Of a stretch of 64,000 nucleotides of DNA, positions 8,212-17,879 are shown in pieces. The notes beneath the pieces were generated by a model. It saw nothing but the letters and a program-made list of their open reading frames with translations. It was not told where the DNA came from and did not search any database. Source of the DNA: Bizionia saleffrena (GTDB lineage Bacteria > Bacteroidota > Bacteroidia > Flavobacteriales > Flavobacteriaceae). The translations under genes and the position numbers were made by a program. Location: NCBI RefSeq assembly GCF_008086175.1, contig NZ_VSKM01000009.1:62001-126000 (forward strand). The letters are read 5' to 3'. Numbering within the stretch: position 1 is the first letter of the stretch; each line of letters opens with the position of its first letter.

Positions 8212-9582
8212 CTACAACCATTTTAGAATTCGTTTTATAAAACTAAGCTTGTTATTATAGGGCGCATAACGCAACGGTAAATCCAGCCAATTCGATTTTT
8301 TAACAATCGCTTTTTGATGCGAAAAAGTATCGAAAGATAATTTACCATGATAGGCTCCAATACCGCTATTTCCTACACCTCCAAATGGCAATCTGTGGTT
8401 TATAAAATGGATAATCGTATCGTTAATAACCCCGCCACCAAAACTGTATTTAGCAATAATTTCTTTGTAAAAAGCAGTGTTTTTGGTAAATACGTAAAGC
8501 GACAGCGGTTTATCGTAGCTTAAAATAATAGCGTCTAATTCTGAAGTCTTTGTATACGAAATAACCGGAAGAATAGGGCCGAAGATTTCATCTTTCATCA
8601 CTTCGCTACCCAAAGTCGGTTCGTCGATAATAGTCGGAGAAATGTATAATGCCTCACTAGAGGTTATTCCGCCAATAACGCAGTTTTCATTTTTTAGCAT
8701 TGTGTTCAACCGCTCAAAGTTTTTAGCATTAATAATGCGTGCATAATCGTGAGACGCTTGTGGGTTTTTAGAATATGCTTTTTGTATTTCGGCTTTTAGT
8801 GCGGTGTAAAACGCCTCTTTTTTGGAGTGATGGATTAAAACATAATCGGGAGCAATACACGTTTGGCCTGCATTTAAAAATTTACCCCAAACAATACGTT
8901 TTGCCGTTAATGCGATAGGAGCGGTTTCGTCTATAATACATGGGTTTTTACCACCCAGCTCTAAGGTGGTAGGCGTTAAATGATGGGCAGCAGCTTTAGC
9001 CACAATTTTACCCACGTTTACGCTGCCGGTAAAAAAGATATAATCCCAACGCTGTGCCAGTAATTCTTCCGAAACGTCTACGCCACCTTCAATCACTACC
9101 ACGTGTTCCGGTTTAAAGACTTTAGAGACGATCTCGTTAAGTAATGCTGAGGTGTTTGGCGTGAGTTCGCTAGGTTTTAATACGGCAGTGTTTCCGGCGG
9201 CTATTGCAGCAATTAACGGTGCCATTGCCAATTGATACGGATAATTCCACGGCGCGATGATTAAAACGGTACCGTAAGGCTCAGAATAAATTTTATCGGT
9301 AGAAGGGAAGTTCAATAACGATGGGAACACGCGTTCCGGTTTTGCCCAGCCGCTTAGCTTTTTCAACGTCATATCAATTTCTGAAATGACAACAGCAGTT
9401 TCAGATAATACACTTTCAAACGCAGGCTTATTAAAATCTTTTTTTAAGGCTGAAATTATGGCGTCTTCCCGTTGAATTAATGTCGTTTTTAAAGCTTTTA
9501 ACTTCTCTTTTCTAAAGGAAACAGATTTGGTTTCACCCGATAGAAAATAGCTTTTTTGAGACTGCACACTGTTTGAAATCAT
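8212..9582 (-). CDS. Aldehyde dehydrogenase (class 3 type)
   Basis: A 456-residue NAD(P)+-dependent aldehyde dehydrogenase, the shorter length typical of the ALDH3-like/coniferyl aldehyde group. Visible motifs are the IIAPWNYPYQL substrate and cofactor region (about residue 108), FFTGSVNVGKIV (nucleotide-binding loop), LELGGKNPCI (general-base Glu) and FLNAGQTCIAPDYVL with the catalytic Cys (about residue 242). The C-terminal PFGGVGNSGIGAYHGK signature is present. The C-terminus is hydrophobic and basic, as in membrane-associated ALDH3 enzymes. It stands alone on the reverse strand; long-chain aldehyde oxidation is inferred from the subfamily. Confidence 0.92.
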   Translation of the reverse strand: MISNSVQSQKSYFLSGETKSVSFRKEKLKALKTTLIQREDAIISALKKDFNKPAFESVLSETAVVISEIDMTLKKLSGWAKPERVFPSLLNFPSTDKIYSEPYGTVLIIAPWNYPYQLAMAPLIAAIAAGNTAVLKPSELTPNTSALLNEIVSKVFKPEHVVVIEGGVDVSEELLAQRWDYIFFTGSVNVGKIVAKAAAHHLTPTTLELGGKNPCIIDETAPIALTAKRIVWGKFLNAGQTCIAPDYVLIHHSKKEAFYTALKAEIQKAYSKNPQASHDYARIINAKNFERLNTMLKNENCVIGGITSSEALYISPTIIDEPTLGSEVMKDEIFGPILPVISYTKTSELDAIILSYDKPLSLYVFTKNTAFYKEIIAKYSFGGGVINDTIIHFINHRLPFGGVGNSGIGAYHGKLSFDTFSHQKAIVKKSNWLDLPLRYAPYNNKLSFIKRILKWL

Positions 9583-9773
9583 ACTCGTTTTATTAACTGA
9601 ATTAATTGTGGTAGTAATCGCTGTTTTAACTGAGGAAAAGATACTGATTTAAAGTTTAATGTGCTTAAAAGGAACAGAAATCAAAACTATTCACCAATAA
9701 CCATTCACTTTTAAAGCTTCTAGTGTTTCGCAAAAGCATTCAAAATGAAGAGGAAATTAAATAAAAAAAGAAA

Positions 9774-10469
9774 CTACAAACACGCGTTCCAAATCGGATC
9801 GTTTGGTAACGGTGCTTCAATAGTTAAATCGACATTAGATACCGGATGTTTAAAAGCAATCGCTCTAGCGTGTAAACTAATGCTCGCATCTCTATTACTG
9901 CGATCAAATCCGTATTTTAAATCGCCTTTTATAGGAGAACCAATACGCGACAATTGCGAACGAATTTGATGATGACGCCCGGTTTCTAGATTCACTTCCA
10001 ATACATAATAATTATCTAAAGCTTTTAAAATGGTGTAATGTAAAATGGCTTTTTTACTTTCTGGCACTTCCTTAATATAGGCCGTAGACTTATTGTTTTT
10101 AGGATTCTTTTTAAGATAATGAATTAAGGTATCGGCCTCTTTTTCGGGTTTATTCTTTACTAGAGCCCAATACGTTTTGGAGATGTCTTTAGAAACAAAT
10201 AACTTGTTTAGTCGTGGTAATGCTTTCGAGGTTTTCGAAAAAATAACCAAACCCGTTGTTGGTCTGTCTAAGCGATGCACCGTGCCTAAATACACCTTGC
10301 CGGGCTTATCGTGCTTTATGGCAATATATTCTTTAACGACATCGCTAAGCGGTTTATCGCCCGTTTTATCGCCTTGTACAATATCTCCCGCGCGCTTATT
10401 AACCACGATTATATGGTTGTCTTCGTAAAGCACTTGTAAGTTGGAGGCGTTAGATAAAATTTTGGACAC
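9774..10469 (-). CDS. RluA-family pseudouridine synthase
   Basis: A 231-residue RNA pseudouridine synthase without an S4 domain. It starts LYEDNHIIVVNKRAGDIVQG, and the catalytic motif is TVHRLDRPTTGLVIF with Asp near residue 68. TGRHHQIRSQL and SLHARAIAF near the C-terminus complete the family signature. The enzyme isomerises uridine in rRNA or tRNA; the exact target cannot be told from the sequence. It lies 72 bp downstream of panB on the same strand and may share its transcript. Confidence 0.92.
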   Translation of the reverse strand: MSKILSNASNLQVLYEDNHIIVVNKRAGDIVQGDKTGDKPLSDVVKEYIAIKHDKPGKVYLGTVHRLDRPTTGLVIFSKTSKALPRLNKLFVSKDISKTYWALVKNKPEKEADTLIHYLKKNPKNNKSTAYIKEVPESKKAILHYTILKALDNYYVLEVNLETGRHHQIRSQLSRIGSPIKGDLKYGFDRSNRDASISLHARAIAFKHPVSNVDLTIEAPLPNDPIWNACL

Positions 10470-10541
10470 TACGTAAATAATTTAGAAAATCAATAGACCA
10501 TAAAAAAAGCAAACTATTAAAGTTGAATAGCGCTTTTAAAA

Positions 10542-11360
10542 TTAATACTGTTCGGTATCGTTAGGGAAATCTCCGCTTTTAATATCTTCTTTATAGTGCT
10601 GGAAAGCAGAAGTCATCTCTTCATAAAGATTCATATAACGACGTAAAAATCGCGGATTGAATTCGTGTGTCATCCCGATCATATCGTGCGTTACTAGCAC
10701 TTGTCCGTCTACACCATTTCCAGCACCAATACCAATAACAGGAATCGAAACACTCTCGGCAACTTCTTTCGCTAGCTTTGCAGGGATTTTCTCTAAAACA
10801 ATGGCAAAACAGCCCGCTTTTTCTAATAAAAGAGCATCTTCTTTTAAGCGCTCTGCTTCTTCATCTTCTTTAGCACGCACGGTGTAGGTACCAAATTTAT
10901 AAATAGATTGCGGCGTTAAACCTAAATGGCCCATAACCGGAATACCGGCGTTTATAATACGCTTAATAGATTCTTTAATTTCTTTACCACCCTCAATTTT
11001 CACGGCGTGTCCGCCACTTTCTTTCATAATTCTAATCGAAGAACGCAGCGCCTCTTTCGGGTCACTTTGGTAACTTCCAAAAGGCAAATCGACTACCACT
11101 AAAGCGCGTTCTACGGCTCTCACCACCGATGAGGCATGATAAATCATTTGGTCTAAAGTAATAGGTAACGTCGTTTCGTGACCCGCCATAACATTACTCG
11201 CAGAATCGCCCACTAAAATAACATCTATACCCGCGCCATCAACAATTTTTGCCATAGTATAATCGTAGGCCGTAAGCATCGATATTTTTTCGCCGTTAGT
11301 CTTCATATCGACTAACGATTTTACGGTAATTCTTTTGTATTGTTTTTTAGCTACAGACAT
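10542..11360 (-). CDS. panB: 3-methyl-2-oxobutanoate hydroxymethyltransferase
   Basis: Makes ketopantoate from alpha-ketoisovalerate and methylene-tetrahydrofolate, the first step of pantothenate and CoA synthesis. At 272 residues it is the usual length. Motifs are [37 protein letters not shown] (metal-binding Asp near residue 53), [14 protein letters not shown] and [17 protein letters not shown]. The start [16 protein letters not shown] matches the usual N-terminus. A near-consensus -7 box (TACTTTTA) lies upstream on the reverse strand. Confidence 0.96.
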   Translation of the reverse strand: MSVAKKQYKRITVKSLVDMKTNGEKISMLTAYDYTMAKIVDGAGIDVILVGDSASNVMAGHETTLPITLDQMIYHASSVVRAVERALVVVDLPFGSYQSDPKEALRSSIRIMKESGGHAVKIEGGKEIKESIKRIINAGIPVMGHLGLTPQSIYKFGTYTVRAKEDEEAERLKEDALLLEKAGCFAIVLEKIPAKLAKEVAESVSIPVIGIGAGNGVDGQVLVTHDMIGMTHEFNPRFLRRYMNLYEEMTSAFQHYKEDIKSGDFPNDTEQY

Positions 11361-11576
11361 AGTCTTGAATATTGTGTTTTAATTGTAGTGTAAAAGTAGT
11401 AAATTATGAATAACCAGTTGCATTTATTTATTTGCGCAAGCGGAATCGCTAATCGTTCAATTTACAAGTGATTATACTTTTTGAATAGGTGAAACGAGTT
11501 TCAGCATTTTTAAAAACCTCATTTTTCTGAAGCTTTATGGGCTAGTTTACATAATTCCGACCCTTAAAAATGGCGC

Positions 11577-13004
11577 TTAACAATCTGATAAATTCACACG
11601 AACTGCCAGTCCGCCTTCGCTAGTTTCCTTATATTTTGTGTTCATATCTTTTGCGGTTTCCCACATAGTATCGACTACTTTATCCAACGGCACTTTTACG
11701 TTTTTAGGATCGGTTTCTAGCGCTAATTCGGCGGCATTAATCGCTTTAATAGCTCCCATAGAATTCCGTTCTATACACGGTATTTGCACCAAGCCACCAA
11801 TAGGGTCGCAGGTTAAACCTAGGTGGTGTTCCATTGCAATTTCGGCAGCAATCATAACCTGTTCTGGCGAACCTCCTAACAATTCACATAGTGCTGCGGC
11901 AGCCATTGCCGACGATACGCCAATTTCTGCTTGGCAACCGCCCATTGCGGCACTAATCGTTGCTCCTTTTTTAAAGATGCTTCCAATTTCTCCAGCAACC
12001 AATAAGAATTGTTTAATTTCTTTAAAACCAGCATTGTGGTCTTCAATAACTAAATAGTACATCAATACCGAAGGAATAACACCCGCGCTTCCGTTTGTTG
12101 GAGCTGTTACAACGCGACCTAAAGACGCATTGACTTCGTTTACACTCAACGCAAAACAGCTTACCCATTTTAGTATTTGTCTAAACTTAACTTCACTCTG
12201 TCTAATGCTATGCATCCATTCGGTAGCGTTAACATAAGGCACTTCAATATTTAAGTTTTTATGCATATCGAACGCACGACGACGTACATTTAAACCACCC
12301 GGTAAATGCCCCTCTGTATGGCAGCCTAAAAACATACACTCTAGCATAGTGTCCCAGATTCTGTTAAACTCAAAATCTATCTCTTCATCGCTACGCAGTG
12401 AGCGTTCGTTTTCTAAAACAATTTCAGAAATCGATTTATTTTCGGCAATACAAAACGCTAAGAGTTCGGTTGCTTTATCAACAGGAAACGGGAAATCTTT
12501 CTTTAATTCCTTCTTTTCTTTATCAACAGTACGTTCTTCTTTTACTACAAAACCACCACCAATAGAGTAGAAGGTAGACTGGTGTAATACTTCGTTTTGT
12601 GCATTAAAAGCCGTAAAACACATACCGTTAGCATGAAAAGGTAAGAACGATTTATTATAAACAATATCCGTTTCCGGATTAAAATTAATAGCGCGCTCGT
12701 TGTTTAAAATCAGCGTATGTGTATTCTTAATGGAAGCGATTATACTGTCCATAGTATCTGTTGGTATAGATTCTGGATCAGAACCATTTAAACCAAGCAT
12801 TGTTGCTAGATCTGTAGCGTGGCCTTTTCCTGTTAAAGACAAAGAGCCATATAGATCAATTTTAACGTGGTCAATTGAGCTAAAAACATCCTCCGATTTT
12901 AATTCATAAATCCATCGTTCACCAGCACGCCAAGGGCCTAAAGTATGCGAACTTGATGGTCCAACGCCTATTTTTAACATGTCAAAAACCGAAATGCACT
13001 CCAT
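11577..13004 (-). CDS. sdaA: L-serine ammonia-lyase (single-chain, iron-sulfur type)
   Basis: Converts L-serine to pyruvate and ammonia using a 4Fe-4S cluster. The ATG at 13004 gives MECISVFDMLKIGVGPSSSHT, the standard N-terminus. An in-frame start at 13034 falls on the -7 promoter box and is rejected. The alpha and beta domains are fused in one chain of 475 residues. Visible motifs are GPSSSHTLGPW, the GHATD region, APTNGSAGVIPSVL, and Cys residues in GGCQAEIGVSSAMAA, LGLTCDPIGGLVQIPCIERN, which are the expected cluster ligands. Confidence 0.95.
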   Translation of the reverse strand: MECISVFDMLKIGVGPSSSHTLGPWRAGERWIYELKSEDVFSSIDHVKIDLYGSLSLTGKGHATDLATMLGLNGSDPESIPTDTMDSIIASIKNTHTLILNNERAINFNPETDIVYNKSFLPFHANGMCFTAFNAQNEVLHQSTFYSIGGGFVVKEERTVDKEKKELKKDFPFPVDKATELLAFCIAENKSISEIVLENERSLRSDEEIDFEFNRIWDTMLECMFLGCHTEGHLPGGLNVRRRAFDMHKNLNIEVPYVNATEWMHSIRQSEVKFRQILKWVSCFALSVNEVNASLGRVVTAPTNGSAGVIPSVLMYYLVIEDHNAGFKEIKQFLLVAGEIGSIFKKGATISAAMGGCQAEIGVSSAMAAAALCELLGGSPEQVMIAAEIAMEHHLGLTCDPIGGLVQIPCIERNSMGAIKAINAAELALETDPKNVKVPLDKVVDTMWETAKDMNTKYKETSEGGLAVRVNLSDC

Positions 13005-13033
13005 TATATTAAATCCTTTTACAGTTATAAACA

Positions 13034-13041
13034 CAAAGATA
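13034..13041 (-). promoter_or_regulatory. -7 box for sdaA
   Basis: Reverse-strand TATCTTTG, an exact TAnnTTTG match, 29 bp upstream of the chosen sdaA ATG at 13004. It decides the start choice, because the alternative start at 13034 would lie inside the promoter. Confidence 0.5.
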
Positions 13042-13224
13042 GATTTTAGATCTGTAGAAACTAATTATTTTGGTTAATTACTACTTATATATGGGCTGTA
13101 TTTTAGGGCTACCTAAATGGGCTAAAAAAAATAACTGACACGATGTCACATTTGTTTTGTTGGCATAATCATTGTTTTAAACAGACCGTAACATTTACAA
13201 GGCAAAATAAAAAAATATAAAATT

Positions 13225-15129
13225 ATGAGTAAGATTATTGGAATCGATTTAGGTACAACCAACTCTTGTGTTTCTGTAATGGAAGGAAACGAGCCAGTTG
13301 TAATCCCAAACGCAGAAGGTAAACGAACAACACCTTCAGTAATCGCTTTTGTTGAAGGAGGCGAAATTAAAGTTGGTGATCCAGCAAAAAGACAAGCAGT
13401 AACTAACCCTACAAAAACAGTTTATTCTATTAAACGTTTTATGGGAACTAAGTTTTCTGATGCTAAAGAGGAATCAGGTCGCGTACCTTACAAAGTAGTA
13501 AAAGGAGATAACGATACACCAAGAGTAGATATTGATGGTCGTTTATACAGTCCTCAAGAATTATCTGCAATGATTCTTCAGAAAATGAAGAAAACTGCTG
13601 AAGATTATTTAGGAACTACAGTAACTGAAGCTGTTATTACAGTACCAGCATATTTTAACGATGCACAACGTCAAGCAACTAAAGAAGCAGGAGAAATTGC
13701 AGGTTTAAAAGTACGTCGTATTATCAACGAGCCTACAGCAGCAGCTTTAGCTTATGGTATGGACAAAAAAGGAACAGATCAAAAAATCGTTGTATTCGAT
13801 TTTGGTGGAGGTACACATGATGTGTCTGTCTTAGAATTAGGAGATGGCGTATTCGAAGTATTGTCTACAGAAGGAGATACACACTTAGGTGGTGATGATG
13901 TTGATAATAAAATTATCAATTGGTTAGCAGACGAGTTTAACGCAGAAGAGTCTATGGATTTAAGAAAAGATCCTATGTCACTTCAACGTTTAAAAGAAGC
14001 TGCTGAAAAAGCGAAGATCGAATTATCATCTTCAGAGCAAACAGAAATCAACTTACCTTATATTACAGCAACTGCAAGCGGACCAAAACACTTAGTACGT
14101 ACTTTAACACGTTCTAAATTCGAGCAGTTAATTGATGATTTAGTAAAGAGAACTATCAATCCTTGTCAATCCGCTTTAAAAGCAGCAGGATTATCAAAAA
14201 GTGATATCGACGAAGTTATTTTAGTAGGAGGTTCAACACGTATTCCAGCAGTACAAAAAGCTGTAGAATCGTTCTTCGGAAAAACACCTAGTAAAGGAGT
14301 AAATCCAGATGAGGTTGTTTCTTTAGGAGCAGGAATTCAAGGTGGTGTATTATCAGGAGATGTTAAAGATGTTTTACTTTTAGACGTAACACCTTTATCT
14401 CTTGGTATTGAAACAATGGGTAACGTAATGACGAAACTTATTGAAGCGAATACAACTATTCCAACTAAAAAATCACAAGTATTCTCTACGGCAGCCGATA
14501 ATCAACCATCGGTAGAAATTCACGTATTACAAGGTGAACGCGCTATGGCAGCAGATAACAATACAATTGGACGTTTTCACTTAGACGGTATTCCACCATC
14601 ACAAAGAGGAACACCACAAATTGAAGTAACATTCGATATCGATGCCAACGGAATCATTAAAGTTTCTGCAACAGATAAAGCAACAAACAAGTCACAAGAT
14701 ATTCGTATTGAAGCGTCTTCTGGTTTAACCGAAGAAGAAATTAAGAAAATGAAAGCAGATGCTGAAGCTAATGCTGAATCTGATGCTAAAGCCGCAGAAA
14801 ATGCTAAGAAATTAAACGAAGCAGATTCTATGATTTTCCAAACGGAAAAGCAATTAAAAGAATTTGGTGATAAATTATCTGATGATAAAAAAGCACCAAT
14901 TGAAGACGCTTTAGAGGAATTGAAAAAAGCATACGAATCTAAAGATCTTGCAGTAATAGATCCAGCTTTAGAAAAAATTAATGAAGCTTGGAAAGTAGCA
15001 AGTGAAGAAATGTACAAAGCACAGGCAGATGCTGAAGGCGGAGCGCAACCAGGACCAGATACAAATGCAGAAGGTAACGCAGACGAAAGTAGCGATGTAG
15101 AAGATGTAGATTTCGAAGAAGTTAAGTAA
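13225..15129 (+). CDS. dnaK: Chaperone DnaK (Hsp70)
   Basis: A 634-residue Hsp70 chaperone. The ATPase domain (about 1-380) begins [21 protein letters not shown] and contains [20 protein letters not shown] (one of the phosphate-binding loops, about residue 191) and [14 protein letters not shown] (about 332). The substrate-binding domain starts after the linker [16 protein letters not shown] (about residue 390). A lidded helical end finishes in an acidic tail ([13 protein letters not shown]). dnaJ and grpE are not adjacent. The AGGGT in the expected DFGGGTFD motif reads DFGGGTHD here. The codon bias is strong, as expected for a highly expressed gene. Confidence 0.98.
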   Translation: MSKIIGIDLGTTNSCVSVMEGNEPVVIPNAEGKRTTPSVIAFVEGGEIKVGDPAKRQAVTNPTKTVYSIKRFMGTKFSDAKEESGRVPYKVVKGDNDTPRVDIDGRLYSPQELSAMILQKMKKTAEDYLGTTVTEAVITVPAYFNDAQRQATKEAGEIAGLKVRRIINEPTAAALAYGMDKKGTDQKIVVFDFGGGTHDVSVLELGDGVFEVLSTEGDTHLGGDDVDNKIINWLADEFNAEESMDLRKDPMSLQRLKEAAEKAKIELSSSEQTEINLPYITATASGPKHLVRTLTRSKFEQLIDDLVKRTINPCQSALKAAGLSKSDIDEVILVGGSTRIPAVQKAVESFFGKTPSKGVNPDEVVSLGAGIQGGVLSGDVKDVLLLDVTPLSLGIETMGNVMTKLIEANTTIPTKKSQVFSTAADNQPSVEIHVLQGERAMAADNNTIGRFHLDGIPPSQRGTPQIEVTFDIDANGIIKVSATDKATNKSQDIRIEASSGLTEEEIKKMKADAEANAESDAKAAENAKKLNEADSMIFQTEKQLKEFGDKLSDDKKAPIEDALEELKKAYESKDLAVIDPALEKINEAWKVASEEMYKAQADAEGGAQPGPDTNAEGNADESSDVEDVDFEEVK

Positions 15130-15220
15130 GCAGAGAACCAAATTTTGCATAGCAAAAATTGAGTAAATCGCTTATCTCAAATTTATTTTGGGAGATTAAC
15201 GAAAGCACATTAAATATTAA

Positions 15221-15252
15221 AAACGCAATCATTAATTTGATTGCGTTTTTTT
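15221..15252 (+). terminator. dnaK terminator
   Basis: A perfect 11-bp stem (AAACGCAATCA with TGATTGCGTTT), a loop of TTAATT, and a T tract after the stem, 92 bp past the dnaK stop. Confidence 0.85.
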
Positions 15253-15382
15253 GTTTGATTTTTTTTAAATTGTAAGAGAACCAATACCTTCGTAAGCAGG
15301 ACTCTAGTGAATCACTAATGCTCAGTTTAACTAAGTATCTTTTTAAAATAACGTTCTCTTTTTTTAGAATAGTAGGTTAGTG

Positions 15383-15416
15383 AAAACGCAATCATTAATT
15401 GGGTTACGTTTTTTTT
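15383..15416 (+). terminator. Second, diverged copy of the dnaK terminator hairpin
   Basis: AAAACGCAATC, then ATTAATT, then GGGTTACGTTTT and a T run. The left arm and loop match the terminator at 15221, while the right arm has diverged, giving a stem with one mismatch and a G-U pair. It looks like a duplicated terminator. Confidence 0.55.
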
Positions 15417-15469
15417 ATTCCCAAGCTAGGATTCAACATAAAACTATGCACGCATAATAAATTATTAGT

Positions 15470-15477
15470 TATATTTG
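15470..15477 (+). promoter_or_regulatory. -7 box before the flavoenzyme gene
   Basis: TATATTTG, an exact TAnnTTTG match, 73 bp before the ATG at 15551. No obvious -33 TTG at the usual spacing. Confidence 0.4.
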
Positions 15478-15550
15478 TGATAGCTTTTTTAAAAGGAAGT
15501 AACATATTTCGTTTAATTTAATAAAATTTCTAATTTCTCAGGACATAAAT

Positions 15551-16501
15551 ATGCAAACAAAACTCACACAACTACTAAATATAAAACACCCAATTATTCA
15601 AGCACCAATGTTTTTAGTGTCTAATGTAGCTATGGTTACAGAAGCTATGAAAGCTGGAATTGCAGGTTGTATTCCTGCTCTAAACTATAGAACTTTAGAG
15701 GAGTTAAAAACAGCGGCACAAGAATTGAAAGCAGCAAAAGTAGAGGGTGGTGCGTTTGGTTTTAACTTAATTGTAAACAAATCTAATCTAAAATACAAAG
15801 AGCAACTTCGGGTGCTTTGCGAAGAGGGATGCGATTTTATTATTACCTCATTAGGAAGTCCGGAAGAAACTATAAATGCAGCGCACAAAGTGGGTATAAA
15901 AGTGTTTTGCGATGTCACCGATTTGCATTTTGGAGAGAAAGTACAGCGTTTAGGAGCCGACGCTGCAATTGCTGTAAATAATGAAGCTGGTGGTCACCGA
16001 GGCGATCTATCGCCAGAAGAACTTACCCGCTTATTAAGCGACACGTTAACTATCCCTGTTATTTCTGCTGGAGGTGTAGGGCATAAAGCAGATATTGATA
16101 AAATGCTTAGCTATGGTGCCGAGGGGGTGTCTGTAGGGAGTCCGTTTATTGCTTCGGTTGAAGCAGGAGTAACAGACGACTATAAACAAGCGTGTGTAGA
16201 TTACGGTGCAAAAGATATTGTAATGACGCAACGTATTTCTGGAACACCTTGTACCGTAATTAATACACCTTACGTTCAGAAAATAGGAACTAAAGAAACG
16301 TGGTTAGAATCGGTTTTAAATAGAAATAAAAAGCTTAAGAAATGGGTTAAAATGATTCGTTTTGGAATAGGTATGCGCGCCACAGAAAAAGCGGCGACGC
16401 AAGCAACCTATAAAACCGTTTGGGTAGCAGGACCAAGTATAGAACATACCAAAGCCGTATTACCTGTAAAAGATATTATCTATAAATTGACTAATAATTA
16501 A
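15551..16501 (+). CDS. Nitronate monooxygenase-family FMN enzyme
   Basis: A 316-residue TIM-barrel flavoenzyme of the 2-nitropropane dioxygenase/nitronate monooxygenase family. The N-terminus IKHPIIQAPMFLVSNVAMV is the family FMN-binding start. AVNNEAGGHRGD (about residue 142) carries the His region of the active site, and IPVISAGGVGHKADIDKML with GAEGVSVGSPFIAS form the phosphate-binding part. It would oxidise alkyl nitronates or act as a related FMN oxidoreductase; the same fold also includes FabK-like enoyl reductases. It is a single-gene unit by spacing. Confidence 0.88.
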   Translation: MQTKLTQLLNIKHPIIQAPMFLVSNVAMVTEAMKAGIAGCIPALNYRTLEELKTAAQELKAAKVEGGAFGFNLIVNKSNLKYKEQLRVLCEEGCDFIITSLGSPEETINAAHKVGIKVFCDVTDLHFGEKVQRLGADAAIAVNNEAGGHRGDLSPEELTRLLSDTLTIPVISAGGVGHKADIDKMLSYGAEGVSVGSPFIASVEAGVTDDYKQACVDYGAKDIVMTQRISGTPCTVINTPYVQKIGTKETWLESVLNRNKKLKKWVKMIRFGIGMRATEKAATQATYKTVWVAGPSIEHTKAVLPVKDIIYKLTNN

Positions 16502-16591
16502 GTGTTTCAACGTTTTTTTTCTCTTATGATTTGATAGTTTTACAAATTAATAGTACTTTTTAATTCAACTTAAAAAAACGTTTGTAATTGA

Positions 16592-17866
16592 ATGAAGAAA
16601 TTATTAGTTGTTCTCGGGGTGCTTATAGTCATTTTTATGGCGTTGTTATATTGGTCTGTTCTAAGTACAAATACCACGGAGCAACACTCTTTATTAATTA
16701 ATAGCGATACTGTAGACACCATAAATTTTAAAGATCACGACTCTGTTATCATTGCGGCAAGTACGTTATACAAAGCCAATCCGATTAAAACGGTGATACA
16801 AGGTGAGCAATATAGAAAGGCTTGGGAAACAGCAATAAAAGTGCCTATCGTATTTCTAGATACATTGTATGGTGGTGTAAGGATAACGAAAGAAGGAGGA
16901 GGCAAGCAAACGCACTCACTTAAATTGGAGTGTAAAAACAATATTCAATACACTTTACGGAGTATAAATAAAGATCCCGAAGCACTTATTCCCGATCTAT
17001 TAAAAACACTCAGTCTGGAGAATATTGTTGTCGATGGTATTTCGGCACAACACCCCTATGGAGCTATTTTAGTAGCTGAATTAGCAACTTATGCTAATGT
17101 TTTAAATACACATCCTAAAGTGGTTTTTGTACCCAAACAAAACGTTTTAGGGAAAGAGTATAACGAAAAATATGGAAATCGACTTTTTCTATTGGAATAC
17201 GAAACCGAAAGCGATCACAATTGGACAGACCTAAATGATGTTGAAACAATATTAGAAACCGACGACCTTCAAGAGCTTAAGCAAAAGCACAAAGACTCTA
17301 TCCTTATAGATGAAAGACAATTAGTACGCGCACGACTTTTCGATTTAATTATAGGGGATTGGGACAGGCACGCTAAACAATGGGGATGGGTAATGCAGCG
17401 CACTGACGGGAAGTTAAAAGGGGTTCCAATTCCTGGGGATCGCGATAATGCCTTTTTTAAAGCGGAAGGGCTAATTCCAACACTTTTATCTAATGAAAAC
17501 GTAGTGCCTAGATTACGACCTTTCGAAGAACAAATTAAATTTATGCCTGGTTTAGTATATCCATTCGATCGCTATTTTTTATTGAAAACCCCGAAATCTG
17601 TTTTTGTTGAAGAAGCTAAAGCGCTCCAAAGTCTGTTAACTGATGCTAATATTGAAGCGGCTTTTAAAGTTTGGCCAAAAGCAATTTCAGAATTAGATAA
17701 AAAAGAGATTAAAGACAAACTCATTAAACGCCGAAACGATATAGTTAAATACGCCATAGAATTTAAAAAAGAAATAGAACGTAAAGGCGGGTTAACCGAG
17801 CCCTTAAAAGGATCGGAAGATATTGAGCTTTCAGAGAATTTAAAACACTGTTTTAGTTGTGAATAA
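16592..17866 (+). CDS. Membrane-anchored kinase-like protein (HipA/Fam20-like motifs)
   Basis: A 424-residue protein with an N-terminal membrane anchor or signal (LLVVLGVLIVIFMALLYWS), so the rest is probably periplasmic. I recognise kinase-like elements: a Gly-rich loop GGGKQTHSLKL (about residues 101-111), a possible ATP-lysine in LRSINKDP (about 120-127), a catalytic-loop-like IIGDWDRHAKQWGW (about 253-266) and a DFG-equivalent PIPGDRDNAFF (about 278-288). The DxDRH...DxDNAF pattern is like HipA, PI4K-type and Fam20 kinases. No activity is proven for this family; the substrate is unknown. The C-terminus (HCFSCE) has a Cys pair. Confidence 0.7.
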   Translation: MKKLLVVLGVLIVIFMALLYWSVLSTNTTEQHSLLINSDTVDTINFKDHDSVIIAASTLYKANPIKTVIQGEQYRKAWETAIKVPIVFLDTLYGGVRITKEGGGKQTHSLKLECKNNIQYTLRSINKDPEALIPDLLKTLSLENIVVDGISAQHPYGAILVAELATYANVLNTHPKVVFVPKQNVLGKEYNEKYGNRLFLLEYETESDHNWTDLNDVETILETDDLQELKQKHKDSILIDERQLVRARLFDLIIGDWDRHAKQWGWVMQRTDGKLKGVPIPGDRDNAFFKAEGLIPTLLSNENVVPRLRPFEEQIKFMPGLVYPFDRYFLLKTPKSVFVEEAKALQSLLTDANIEAAFKVWPKAISELDKKEIKDKLIKRRNDIVKYAIEFKKEIERKGGLTEPLKGSEDIELSENLKHCFSCE

Positions 17867-17879
17867 TCTATATCTATAC

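Larger units (their letters stand above)
15130..15550 (+). other. Intergenic region after dnaK: two related hairpins, no gene
   Basis: 421 bp with no supported gene. It contains the dnaK terminator at 15221-15252, a diverged copy of the same hairpin at 15383-15416, and an exact -7 box at 15470-15477 before the next gene. Both strands carry only short open frames. Confidence 0.7.

Noticed and set aside
9745-9969. 74-codon forward frame overlapping the pseudouridine synthase
   Set aside because: Mostly antisense to the pseudouridine synthase gene; the basic start (MKRKLNKKRNYK) comes from the A-rich gap.
11638-12057. 139-codon forward frame inside sdaA
   Set aside because: Antisense shadow of the iron-sulfur ligand region of sdaA.
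14577-15155. 192-codon reverse open frame under dnaK
   Set aside because: Ser/Ala-rich frame created by the biased codons of dnaK's Ala/Glu/Lys-rich C-terminus; dnaK itself is certain.
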